A DNA stretch of 64,000 nt from Bromus sterilis. Lineage: Eukaryota > Streptophyta > Magnoliopsida > Poales > Poaceae. The stretch spans positions 6,882,001 to 6,946,000 of the forward strand of contig OX465599.1 in NCBI GenBank assembly GCA_950022295.1. Reading direction: 5' to 3'. This document shows positions 1 through 11,600 of the stretch, piece after piece (the stretch's first letter is position 1; each line of letters opens with the position of its first letter). The notes beneath the pieces are model-generated. The model was not told the origin of the DNA. It did not search any database and saw only the letters and a program-made list of their open reading frames with translations. The position numbers were made by a program, and so were the translations under genes.

Positions 1-891
1 ACTGCTCGAGCGCCGAGACGACGTACCTTGGTTGGAGCACGGGCGGACGTAATTCCGGCTAAGTCAGCAGAACGACGAAATTCTGATGAGATCGGCGGAA
101 CAGCGAGATTTCAGGGAGGTCGATAGAACAGGTTGGGCGTTGGTTATTAGGCTCTCTGCCCTCCACTGGTCGCCATTTTTGGGTTCGGCCCTACGCACAC
201 GCAGTGCACGCACCACGACGGCTCCTCCATCAGCAAGAGAAAGGAAGTCGCCCCCTTCTTTTCCTTCGATCCCCCTCTCTACCTCCTCCTGATCTTTGTC
301 TCATGGCCGGCCTCGATCTAGTGGAGGGGCGAGCAGTGGAGATGGGCGGTGTCAATATAGTGGAGGGCGAGCGTCAGACGTCAGGCATTGGGGGCCGAAA
401 CAATGTAGTGGAGGGGGAGGCCAGCGGCGACCGAGGTGAGGTTCAAGTGGCGACGACCAGTAGAGGGCAGCAAGCCGGGCCCGCGGGTGAGATGGGGGAA
501 GCGGCGACGAGGCTCCATGGGAGAGAGGATCGGTAGGTGGGGAAGGAGGGTTGACCCGATCAAGCGTGATGCACGGTTTAGTATTGTACGTGGGTGGAGG
601 AAGGGCACGGGCGTAGGTGTGGAAGCGGATGGCAGAGTTTTCGTCTGCTCTCTTAAACTGCTAAACGTATTTTTGATGTGGGTTAGTTGCTATTTTAATG
701 GTTAGATTTAAATGAGTGATCTGATCTTGAGGTTCTAATTGCTTCACATTGTTGCGTCTACGTTAAACGGGGTGCGTTTAGGAAAAGCAATGTTTCCTCT
801 TTTAGTAGTAGTAAAGATTTTATGCCGTCGTGGCTCTTCTTGCACCTTTTCTAGGCACACAGTGCTGAAGTGCACGTTTTTGTCTTTTCAG
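1..891. other. upstream/intron sequence of the uS15 gene, no exon recognised
   Basis: No convincing coding exon is visible here. The GC-rich part (about 180-620) has short open frames on both strands without recognisable protein similarity. It repeats the phrase TAGTGGAGGG near 319, 358 and 408, which looks like local duplication rather than coding sequence. The upstream exons of the uS15 gene must lie here unrecognised or to the left of the window. The exon at 892 starts in codon phase 2, so at least one earlier coding exon exists. Confidence 0.5.
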
Positions 892-1298
892 TAGCCCAAC
901 TGACGCTTAAAATCAAGCACTTGTCATCCGTTCTGCACAAAAAGGTACGCGCAATGTTGAACATACCCCTTGTCCATACCCATATGCAGCATTTTTGTTC
1001 CACCTTTGCACCGCTTCTGGGAATCACGCGGACATCAGTCTGGTCAAATGATCTGCCGACTTTCTTTGTGATGCAGGACAAGCATTCTCGGAAGGGGCTC
1101 CAGGACATGGTCCAGAGGAGGAAGAAGTACCTCAAGTACCTGCGCAGGACCGACTGGGACTCGTACTGCCTCGTCCTGTCAAAGCTGGGGCTCCGCGACA
1201 CGCCGGAGTACAAGGCGCCCGACTACAAGAAGACGCAGCCAACCAAGGCGCAGTCGAAGAAGAGCAAGAGCAAGAGGAAGCGGAAGATGAAGGCCTAG
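892..1298 (+). CDS. uS15-domain ribosomal protein (mitochondrial-type), 3' two exons
   Basis: Two exons are visible: 892-944 (acceptor after a TTTTCAG tract, donor GTACGC) and 1077-1298 (acceptor GATGCAG, stop TAG). Joined in phase they give about 90 residues: the S15 helix ending LHKK, then DKHSRKGLQDMV, RRKKYLKYLRRTD and SKLGLRD, followed by a Lys/Ser-rich basic tail. The DKHSR and YLRRTD blocks are hallmarks of uS15, the small-subunit protein that binds the 16S-type rRNA central domain. Plastid rps15 is organelle-encoded, so a spliced nuclear copy with a basic tail suggests the mitochondrial or S15/NS1-like plant family. This assignment is from family knowledge. The 5' exons are missing from view. 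The 3' UTR probably runs to about 1450. Confidence 0.85.
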
Positions 1299-2005
1299 AG
1301 CTCCGCTGCGCGGGACCGACGATGATTATTCGCACTCTGCTCCTTCCCTCTGGCCTTGAATTGGATCGGTCGTAGAGATGGACGGACGGACGGACGGACG
1401 CCGTCGAGATGTCTTGGTCCGGTCTTTGCAGTATTGTAATTTTTTGATCCACTTATTCTGCAATAACCAGTTTCTTGACATAGCTGCGTGTTCTGTAGCA
1501 ACGGAAGAATGCTTGTTGATCTGTAGCAACAGCCTCTCCCCCGCCCTGCTGTCATCAGGCAATGGTTTGGGGAACAGATAGTATAAAGCCTGTAACAACT
1601 AGAGGAGGAAAAAGAAAAAAGAGATTCATTCACTGGGTGACGAAATCTGTCTGTAACAACTGCTGCGCCCACAGATTCCACGGCACGCAAAAGCCTCGCC
1701 GCCGCCCCACAGCTCTCCCCATCCGCGGCGGCGCCGAGAGAGCGGGGGAAACCCTCATCGCCGGCGCGCTCCTCAACCGTCGGCTCGGCTGGCCTTGGGC
1801 CGAAGCGGAGCGAGGATCCCCCCTGCCGGGTGTGCGCGCGCCACGGCTCCTTCGTCTTCCGCCTGTAGGGGAGCCCTAGCTCTCCGCCTCGGGCCGCCGT
1901 TCGTTTTCGCCCCCGGTTGTTCACTTCCATCATTGTTGCCGTGGGCAGCCGAATCCCGGCCAGATCCGATGAAGGCGAGCTCCTCCTCCTCGCCCGCCGC
2001 CCTTC
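1299..2005. other. uS15 3' UTR and a CpG-rich promoter-like block
   Basis: Just after the uS15 stop there is 3' UTR-like DNA with a GGAC tetranucleotide run at 1380-1400. From about 1680 the sequence becomes strongly CpG-rich (CCGCGGCGGCG and similar). This fits the promoter and 5' leader of the degenerate NAA35 gene that follows. No separate gene is supported. Confidence 0.45.
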
Positions 2006-5000
2006 ATACCCCCCTCCGGCGACCAGGGCGTCTGGGCCGCCTCCGTGTCGTATTTTCCAAGACGTTGGGAGCTAGTACTCCCTCCATTTCAATTTATAGT
2101 GCGTCCTAAGTTTCCGTGTTGCAATTTTGACCGTAAATTTGACCAATGAGACCAATTGCGGCGGGAGCAAAAATTATACCAATGAAAACTCATCTTTTTA
2201 TCTTTTCACTGGTATAATTTTTGCTCCCGCCGCAGTCGGTCTCGTTGGTCAAAGTTGCACCTCAGAAAGCGCGGACGCATTATAAATTGGAATGGAGGGA
2301 GTACCAAGTTGTTTTGAAGAGCGGAGAGTAGTACCAGGTCCAAGGACCGACCGATCTCGTGTTGTGTGTGGGTGTGTGTGTGTGTGGATGCCTGCTTGAT
2401 CGAATCCATGGCTTGTTTCCAGCAATTTGACATGCGTTCTTGCATCATTGTCATTTAGGACGCACGGACGGAGTAGGCATGTTCTCTTTTTGTTTCTAGT
2501 TTTTTGTTATGAGGAAATTGCGCTGGAACAAGCTCGCATCACCGGCAGTGGGTGTCTGTTCCTGATAGAATTCGATTATCAAGGGCCTAGGAGTCGGTCC
2601 TGTTTGTGTGTGTGTGAGTTTATGCACGATCATTCATCTATCGCGAATGGGTTACTGCAGGCATGTGGCTTCATGGATTGGACTTTTTTTTTCTTCGGGT
2701 AAGCAGGTTGATATCGGGCGCATCATCGAAAGATAAGAGAGATGCCAACACTGTTGTTTTCTTCTAGTTCCTAGGCAATGTGTACTAATCATACATCTGT
2801 TTGGTTCTTTGAACCATTCTGATCCTTGTTTGGATGGTTCGTATCAACCTTCGAATGGGCAGGAAATTTGAACCAAAATCCCTGTTCATCTGAAGCGATT
2901 GAGTGTAACAGATGTTTATCCCAATTAGCCATTATGTTGTTGCATATGTTGCCCTTAGAATTTTAATGTGCGGCAAAATGTTGCCCTATTTGAGAGGTAT
3001 ACCCTATGGATAACATGTTTGGGGTGTCTACTTTATGGCGTCACATGATCATGATCCTAATGTTTCTAAATTGTGAGTTCTTCTTTGGTATGCAAGCAGA
3101 ATGGCACATAATGACATCACATTTTCAGGTCTTCCTTTTGTTAAAAGCTGAAAACGAATTGATACCATTACTCACGTTCTCATTTAGTGGTTTTGCAAGA
3201 TTGCCTGGGAATGGGGATTTTTAGAATTAAAAACCTTGCTGGTTGCCTGTTCATATTAGTTCTTGTTCTTTGGTGCCCCCTTGTCGAAGTCAATTGCAGC
3301 TTAGTGCAGTGAGGGATGCATTTTGTGGTGTCCGAGCTTTCATCTACACCCTTGGATCTGCCTCTGGGTTGGCTTATCCGGGGTTGAGCTAGAGAGGTGG
3401 AGGGAGCTATCACCCTGCAAGCCAGGATTAGATAGAAGGATACACACAAGTACTTTTGTTAATCATATCTGTCGATCACATTTTTTTTTTGCAAAATATT
3501 TGGATCACTCCTTTCATTGATATTAGTATGAGCGTTCGAAGTTTGTTCTCAACAACATAATATGAATTGTTGGTCACGAAAATTTGTTGTTGGGAACGAT
3601 ATTATATTTACTAGTGTTGACTGGACATACTGAACATTTGCTCTTTTGATGCAACCCTTAGAATCACAGGAAGTGAGTAACCTCATTTAGAATAGGGATT
3701 TTCATTCCTGTTAGGATTTAGGGTTATAGGCTTGGGCGGTTTATGGCTTAGGCCTCACGTTGTTTGCTTCCATCTATCTTGGATCTGTATTTTTGTGTTT
3801 ATGTTTAGTTGACTTGCGCATAGCGTGGCTATGTGGGGCAGTTCTCTGTTAAATTTTTGCTTGAGCTCCTACTGCATGATGTCTCTCTTTATTGACTAGT
3901 GTTCTGAACTCCTGATTAGAGGGAATTCCAATAATACCGAACTAAAGGATATATTAATATATAATGTATAGCTTCCCAACTGGATTATAGAAGCCAAATA
4001 TAACTTATTATGGATAGCATTGTGGATTTGTGGAATCCTGGGTCCGGTTAGCCCTGTGCATGGTGGCACTATCACTGGTATGTGTCTCCGTAAAAGAATT
4101 CCACAACAATGTTTGATGTGAATGTATCTAGGACTGTCATATTTGAGCAGACGCCTGAAAATCGAGTCGATGCTGAGATCTGGTAGTTAAATTTATATTC
4201 TGTCAACTGTTCTCCTTCTAATTCCTTCATGCTTGTAGATCTCCAAGATGGGGAATTTGTACATGGGGAGAACTTTAGTTTGTTTGCCGCAATGTCCGCA
4301 TTGGAAGTAAGGACCTCATTATCTCCCCTGCTCTTTTGATGTGTTTCAACTGTCATTTTTTCTAGTGTGTACTTAAGAGTGAGTCTCAAATGATGTTTTT
4401 GTGGGCACCAAATTATTGTACGCAACCAGTGGTTACTAATTAGTTAACATGTAGACATGGTATTTTCTATGTCACCGGTAGATGCTTTTAAACTTTTCTA
4501 TGTTAAGTTTGAACTTGAGTTGTTTTGATACCTGAGTTCTGGTTATGCACATTTTCTGCATGAAACTTGCACTTGAGTTGCTTTGGTTTGAATTCCGAGT
4601 GTACACCTTAGGCTTGGAATTACTCTTGAGTGTTGAGTCTCACTAGTCACTGCAACTGATCACGACTCTGTACAAACTTTTAAGTTCATAATGACCAAGA
4701 CAAATCTTAAAATTTTGATAATATAATTTCAGGATACTTTGCTCTTATATGCCTGTTGAGTGGCTCATTTACCATTTAATTCGTGGGATGTCAATTTAAT
4801 TACTTAGATCCATTGCTTGATTGGGTTCTCGGCATCTATTCCTTCTTGATACAGATAATGGACCCTAAAATGGATTCCGGAATCGAGAGAAGTGGATACT
4901 ATTCCATTGAGGAAGCGATAGAAGATGGCGTTTCCCCAGTGCCACTTATTTTGGACAGAACACTTGACGTTCAACGCACTCTTGATGTCATTGATCATCT

Positions 5001-5013
5001 TTTCTCATGTGAG
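2006..5013 (+). pseudogene. NAA35: NAA35/MAK10 (NatC auxiliary subunit) gene remnant, 5' exons only
   Basis: Intact homologues are the large auxiliary subunit that anchors the NatC N-terminal acetyltransferase to ribosomes. Exon 4239-4306 encodes DLQDGEFVHGENFSLFAAM and SALE between a GTAG acceptor and a GTAAGG donor. Exon 4855-5013 encodes IMDPKMDSGIERSGYYSIEE through DHLFSCE with donor GTACTT. The MDPKMDSG signature is diagnostic for the family. Near 2006 the frame PPSGDQGVWA resembles the plant N-terminus, but the expected start codon reads ATA and similarity stops just before the MITE at 2078. The next family block (the WHKGHSLAQ region) is not found downstream, where an Angela/BARE-like LTR piece begins. 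The most likely reading is a truncated pseudogene. A gene split by a long insertion, with remaining exons elsewhere, is possible but not seen. Confidence 0.8.
2078..2301. mobile_element. Stowaway-type MITE (224 bp) with TA target duplication
   Basis: The element starts CTCCCTCCATTTC and ends with the inverted counterpart GGAATGGAGGGAG, flanked by TA on both sides (2076-2077 and 2302-2303). The arms stay complementary well inside, for example GGCGGGAGCAAAAATTATAC against GTATAATTTTTGCTCCCGCC, so it folds into a long hairpin. It is typical of Tc1/mariner-derived Stowaways of grasses. It sits directly after the residual first exon of the NAA35 remnant. Confidence 0.9.
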
Positions 5014-5109
5014 GTACTTCAGTGCAACCATTGGCCCAGAGTACCTATCCGTCACTTGAATGGATAAATCCCGCTTTGATCTATTTGCATACTCATTAAC
5101 ATATCTATT

Positions 5110-5552
5110 TTGGAATACCTAAAGTACAACTTTATGGCCAGCATATTTCAGTCAGGCGGTGGATGCAAATTAAAGCATCCTAATAGATAGTAATTACGTA
5201 TGATCATTACGGTCAAAGGATCTGGTCACTATGTTATAGTTATCGCAATGTTGAACTAATGTGTCTCGATCACATTGCAATACTTCTGGTGAATATATCT
5301 TCATCATATCATTCTTCCAATGATACGACCCCATTGTCAATAGGCGGCTCGTAACTCATGATTAGGAAACCTTGATCATCGATTGCCCAATGAGCTAGTA
5401 TACTAGATTTAACTAGGGACTTGGTTGTTTTATACCACACGTGTATTAATGTTTCTTCTTAATATAGTAATAGCACAGTATAAAACTTATTATGAACTAA
5501 TGGAATATGCCAATAAACATATTTTATTTGCCTCTAGGGCACATTCCCAACA
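5110..5552 (-). mobile_element. copia LTR fragment, Angela/BARE-like
   Basis: Read on the minus strand from 5552 the sequence starts TGTTGGGAATGTGCCCTAGA, the characteristic beginning of Angela/WIS/BARE-type LTRs in the Triticeae. It continues with the matching internal layout (CTAGTATACTAGCTC, then GATCAAGGTTTCCTAATCAT). Only about 440 bases are recognisable and the left boundary is not sharp. It begins about 100 bases after the last recognisable NAA35 exon and probably marks the event that truncated that gene. Confidence 0.7.
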
Positions 5553-5639
5553 CTCCTTTCCCAGTCCCTTGTACGAAACTTTTTGCGATGCTATCAACGC
5601 AAACGGTATAAATAAAAATCCATGTGCCCAAAACTGAAC

Positions 5640-6215
5640 CGTCTGGGAAACGTACGACAATGGCCACCATTCTAAAAATTATTGTGTGGGTGATGTAGGG
5701 CTGACGGGTCTTTGAAAACCCGTCTGGGATATTTATGGTGAAAACCCACGGTTGCAAATAAAGGACCGCCAGCCTATCTAGGCAATCGTTCATAGTTACC
5801 GTATTTTTTGGAATGCCTAATCTATCAGGTATGCTTTAAAAATCCTTTCGTGTGTGAAACAAGGGTTGAAGATTCGTTCAAACAATCGTCCGCTTGAACA
5901 GCCAGAAAACGCACGGTTGCAAGGAATGAACCGCTAGCCCTTCTTTCACAATCATTTGTATTTACTGAAACGTGTGGGATGTGTAATCTATCAGGCACGT
6001 TTCTGCAAAACTTAGTGATGGTTATGCACGGGACGTTCCTACAATCAAGTGTTTGTTATTGCTCCTTAGAACACCTATGATTGTAAAAATGAATCGCTAC
6101 CTTAGTAAAGCAAACGTTCTAAATTAAAACATGGTGTGCGATGTAAAACATATCAGAAACGTTTATGAAAATCTAAGGGTTGGTGAATTAAAACATGGTG
6201 TGTGATGTAAAACAG
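5640..6215. repeat. degenerate tandem-like repeats with recurring GTGTGGGATGT motif
   Basis: A recurring block reads roughly GTGTGsGATGT, TAATCTATCAGG and (T)ACGTTT. Copies lie near 5683, 5812, 5965, 6131 and 6198, separated by variable spacers that also share CACGGTTGCAA near 5750 and 5910. Such diverged subterminal repeat blocks are common in grass DNA transposons, but no matching termini were found. Class is unassigned. Confidence 0.5.
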
Positions 6216-8250
6216 ATGTGATTTGCATCTACTCAGCTCTAAAGCAATGTGAGCAACCAAACATCATGCCCTTGAATGGCCATTGATGCAATGCAGATAA
6301 CCAAACAATTAATATGCAGATGTTGGTTTGTAGTCTGTATTTGCATAGGCAGGATGAGCTCAGAAGTGTATGCAATGCAGTTAAATTCAGAGATGATAAC
6401 CAAATTCGTCCTTGTGGGTACCGTAAAGAACTCATACCTCATATCTCGGCATTTCAAGTCAGTCCCAATCCATTGACTCTTGGCCTGTTATTCTTGGTGG
6501 TGATAGTTTTAAGAGGCAACCAAATATGGCTAGCATTGTCTCTCCAGTGTTGTATCTAAGTGATGTTGCATTTAATTGGTCAGGCATCATGTTGTGGTCT
6601 AATTGTGGAGAACAAAGAGAAGAAGAAGAAAGGGGGAAAAGATGCCACATCAGACCAGGAATACATTTTGTTGAATAGAGAAATGGGCTAACAATGGTCT
6701 CTCTACCAACATACATATCTTATATCCCCTTTATTTAATTACTATCTTACTTCAACATTTTACCTATAAAATCATGCTAATAATCAAGCATTGGGAGAAC
6801 CCTCATAGAACTGGAATCATTCGCTTTTGAAATGTAAATGGATGCTTTGGTTTTTTCTATAGTATTCTGCAACAGAGATGGTTGCATACTAAATAAAAGT
6901 ATCCCGCTCCACCCATTCCAACATGGTTGTTGTGGCTGATACAAAAAGAATCCAATGGAGTTATGGTGCGGCGGATCAATGACTCATGGTCCAACATGTG
7001 ATCATCTAGTGCGCGCCTTGTCTCGCTACATATGAGATTCTTCTTCATGTCTACTTATCATATTTCTTCCTTCTATGCAATGCATGCATTTTGATAGCAT
7101 GACAATTCTATCGAAAGAACAGTGTAAATATTAGTGAAGTTCTAAAAAAGTCGCACCCTTTCTCAATGTAGATGATTCAGCATGTTTTCCTAAAGTTTTA
7201 AGTACAACGGGGGAAGAAGAAAACACAAACCATGGTAGTACAAAATAGTAGGGCAATAAGAAGACATTTGCTAATAAGATGACACAAATGGTGGTGTATA
7301 GCACATACTATTATTTTTTGCATATCATGCAACATCTGCTAATGGGAAAAATTATTCATATTATCTCCGTGAAAGTAGCAACTGTCAACGGCAACCACTA
7401 CCCATCAGATCGAGATGCAACAGCGGACCCGCTGCTGCTACGAGGGTGCGGCCGCTGATGGGGCCGTTCATCTCTAGACCTTGTAGCCCCCTCCTTCGCC
7501 GTGCAAATAGGGAGTTGTTGCAGCAACGTTCGCCCTTGCTGTTGCAAGAGCTCATCTATGTTGTGTCGTTGAGGACCATTGTTGCAAAGCCACAAACAAA
7601 GTCCTTGTTGCAAGAACAATCATATGCTCAATTCAAGCTCCTCGCCATTGTATGGCCATGGACAAGCTCAAGCTCAAGCTTTGCAGCAGGCGTGTTATTG
7701 CAAAGCAAAAGAGGAGGCTACAAGATGTTGTGAAGCGGAAAAATGATTAGTGGCTTTACAATGGAGGTCATGTTCCAATGAATCGAACACAACAGTTGCA
7801 AATGATGAGTCTCTTTTGCACATGAGAGCGATCTAACGGCTCTAGTTACCTCTATCGAACAGCTATGCAGGCAGCTGATAATTTCAAAGCTCCGATCAAG
7901 CGGATAATTTCAGAGCTTCGATCAAACAACCGCATGGCATCGCCATTAGCTTTTTATACAAAAGACGTATGCAATGGTATGAATTTTTCAATTTACATGA
8001 TTTTAGTTTGTATACATAATACTGACTTTAGTTTGCATACATAATACGTTCTCAACATTGAAAATTATTTGACTTGCATATTGCCACGGATTTCAAATTT
8101 TGGGGTTGAAGATTTCACCGTAACCATCAATAACCAACAAAATGTGGGTTATGTACAACAAAAATTATACCACTAACTTATATATTAGTCTACTTGATGG
8201 TCAAAGTTAAATCCCAAAATGTGTACAGCAGGAACAACAAAGTTTCTATA
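6216..8250. other. intergenic, AT-rich with short local duplications
   Basis: No gene is recognised. Small tandem duplications occur at about 7870-7925 (GATAATTTCAAAGCTCCGATC repeated with changes) and about 8003-8045 (TTTGTATACATAATACTGAC and TTTGCATACATAATACGTTC). The stretch 7380-7740 is richer in GC and repeats the word TGTTGCAA many times, a texture seen in some grass transposons. None of the open frames here looks like a known protein. Confidence 0.4.
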
Positions 8251-8638
8251 ACATTTCAGATAGCACTAAACATAGGGTGAAAAAGATAAACCAAGTCTTC
8301 CAATTGGCAACTGCCAAACCATGCAGAAGAGGACCATCCTAGCAACAATTTTCCCTCCGTCCACAAAAACAGGCAGCAATGCACACCAGCGTTTGTTTCT
8401 GAGTTATGGAGATAGTCGAATCTGTTGATATATATGATCCTATTCCAAAAAAACACAGCTAATTAAACTGGTTACTAGCACAACTGGACCGGACTGGACG
8501 GAATAAATAACAACAATCATCTTAAAATTTTCTCAAGCTTTGTGGACAACAACTAAAGCTAAGGGAGACAAAACAAATTCTCTCAGTTCGCCTAACACTC
8601 GCAAGGGCGCGTTCCAGTCTTCTCAGGAGGCTCCTTCA

Positions 8639-11600
8639 TCACCTCTCCGAGCTGGCTGTCACCCTCTGCATGATCATCGCCTCGGCCGCCTGGATGGCTT
8701 CCGATGTTCCAGTTATCGTCACTTTCCTGTAATGTCATCAACATGTAAGCTACAGAAGCAGTAGCAGAGAGGTGATCACCGAGCGACAAAGGGGGCAGGA
8801 GATTACCTGTCAGATGTGCCAGCTATGAAGTCTCCCCTATCGGATATCTTGATCCTGGCGCCACTAGCCTGCAATCACAACAAATTGCATTAGTTGGTTT
8901 CCCTCAAATATGGTGCCTCACACCACACAAGGCGGCGGAGGCAGGTTTACGCAGTTTCTGTTATAAATCACAGAAGCACAAAAAGGTAATGCCTGTTTTA
9001 AACATAATAAAATGAGGACAGTCAATATGTGCTCATTTTTGCTTAACAATGCACCAGTTGTGGGCAAACTACATGGCCAAATGAGATCTAAGTATGAAGG
9101 TAACAACTGTCTATAACTAATATACTGGTCACTAAGGCTAATATACTGCAAAAGCAACGCAAATCTATACAAAACGTGTATATAACTATATATGTATATT
9201 CATGTAGTGTTGCTATAATATCATATTCATGCAGTGTAAGAAAATACCTGAATGATCTCTGTTATGTTCCTCCCGGCACGCCCGACAACTGCACCGATGT
9301 GTTCATCAGCAACACCGATGGTGTGTGATTCTTGGGCATCATTATTAGCGGGCGATCTAACAGGTGTACCAGGCTGAAAAGTTTCAACGGAAAACCATGG
9401 TTAGAACAATTTGAACACATATGAGGTTAACACTTCGACCCAAAAAACTAAGGGAAAAAAAAGAGGGTACATTTCCGCCCAAAAAACAAAGCAAAAAGGT
9501 GCTGCCTCAGCACACAGTTGTGCAACTATCCAGATGGTGACACAGAAAATCCCAATTCTGCCATACACAGCACCTTATCCAGAAGGCATTGCCTCACCAT
9601 ACAGTTTTACAGAATAATAAAATATATGCATATATAATATCACCCGAAAGCATTGGAAGGCAAGAAAATAGGGCACACACAAAAGATGAAATCTGATATC
9701 AAGGAGTTAGCTCGGATAACATTCATCAGAAGTTCCAACATACACATCTCTCTTTCACCAAAAACAAATGCTTAGTGTAATATAAATTTTATTTTCAGTG
9801 CACTGACTAAGAAAAGTAGTATGCAGAAAAAAATTGTCAGGTATAACACAGGGAGTGTGACATATTGATTTATTTCTGATGCACTGCCTAATATTAGTAG
9901 CACCAACAAAAGCTATAAGGACATAACCATAAATTCATGAGATCGAATTTTGCCTTCTTGCAATGCAGACTTGGATAGGAAAAATCTTCTATGCACTTAC
10001 TAATGTGTTACATGACTATGCACAACAGAAAACATTTCTACTAGGAAACATCTCATACAGATCACCCCCCCCCCCCCTCCAACATCCTCAGGTGCACAAC
10101 AAAAAGAGAACGCACGGTAGTTCATTATCAACACAGATGAACTAGGTGTCTACAAAAAGGTGTACAACATGAAGGATAGCAAAAACGAACCTTGTTGTTT
10201 TGGTACCTTCCACCACCACCACCACCAGCATACCCATTAGGGGCATAGTTCACAGCATTATTATATGGCACCTGTGGAATCATATACCCAACAGGAACAG
10301 CGGCAGGGTAACTAGGGAAACCAAGGCCTGGATATTTTGAAGTAAAGGAAATGAGTAGGAGAAAATAGTGATGTTGTATCTGCTGAAGGGTGAATCCATC
10401 TATAAATATCATGAATGCAAAGAGTATGTCTAGCTGCTCATGTCAATATATCTCAGCATTCTCAGTCATGACCTTTTTTTCAAGTGGTGTTGTGACTTAT
10501 TTTTAGGAAGGCATGCTAAATGCAGAACATGCATTCCTCAAAGCAAGAAAGGTATTAAGAGAAGGCACCCCATTGAAGCAAGCATGAAGCAGTGTGGTAA
10601 TATTAAAATTAGAAAGTGTGGAAAATTCTAGGATTTACCTGCATATGGAAATGGGGAACTCAAATTAGGTGGGTAGTGAATATCCTCAGACAACTTGCTT
10701 AATATCAAATATATGGCTCGCATCTGACTGTTTAAAGGTCCTGTGATAGTAACAAGCCTATCATGCAAACCAACAAAGTTGTTGTCCTGTGGTGAAATCT
10801 TGATTCCAGCATGTGAATCTTCAATGAATGACCTGGAGAGAGGGAACACTAACTCTCAACATTCCAACAGAAACTAAAATAAAGTAAACACAAGAGCAAC
10901 GATGAAACATGTGGTAAAATTACAATCAGACCAAGCACATGTTATCAAGAGAAGAGCCATACAGTTCCTAGTATCATGTGTCAGTTCAGATATACTTCAT
11001 CAGTTTACTCAATAATAACATCACAACAACATTCGGAATTAAATATTATAGTGAGGGAAAGACCTAATGATAGTATCAGAGATTAGAACGGGTTTATGGA
11101 TTAGGCATACTTGATTGTTGCTCCTCCTTTACCAATAATTCCACCACAAGAACTGTTAGGAACTACAAGTCTAAATTTAGGCCTAGCTTCGGCTTCATTG
11201 GATTCTTCCCCCTGGTAAATAACAGGATAACATCAGTTATCAAACAATGGCAACATGGTCCAAGAGACATGACCACTTGCAAAAAAACTTGACTCACCTC
11301 TGATAAGAGTTTCTCAAGAACCAACTCCATGGCCTTAACTACTTCATCAAACAGTCCAGAGACCATGATGATTCTGTCATTTGTACCAGGGAAAAACTCA
11401 TGGCTGCGTGATAATTGAATACGAGCCCCAGACTGAGACTGGAAGTCATTAATAGTTGAACCACCCTTGCCAATAATACATCCTGCTGCTGTGTTAGACA
11501 CCAGAAACCTCAAATGCGTTGGCTTCTCCTTGTCATCTGACGAGAAAGTTCAATTTCAGATTCAGAATCATATGCAAGGAAGGTGAATAGCAATAGCAAT

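Noticed and set aside
204..608. Small GC-rich open frames near the left edge
   Set aside because: Overlapping on both strands, with no conserved motif and no splice logic linking them to the uS15 exons.
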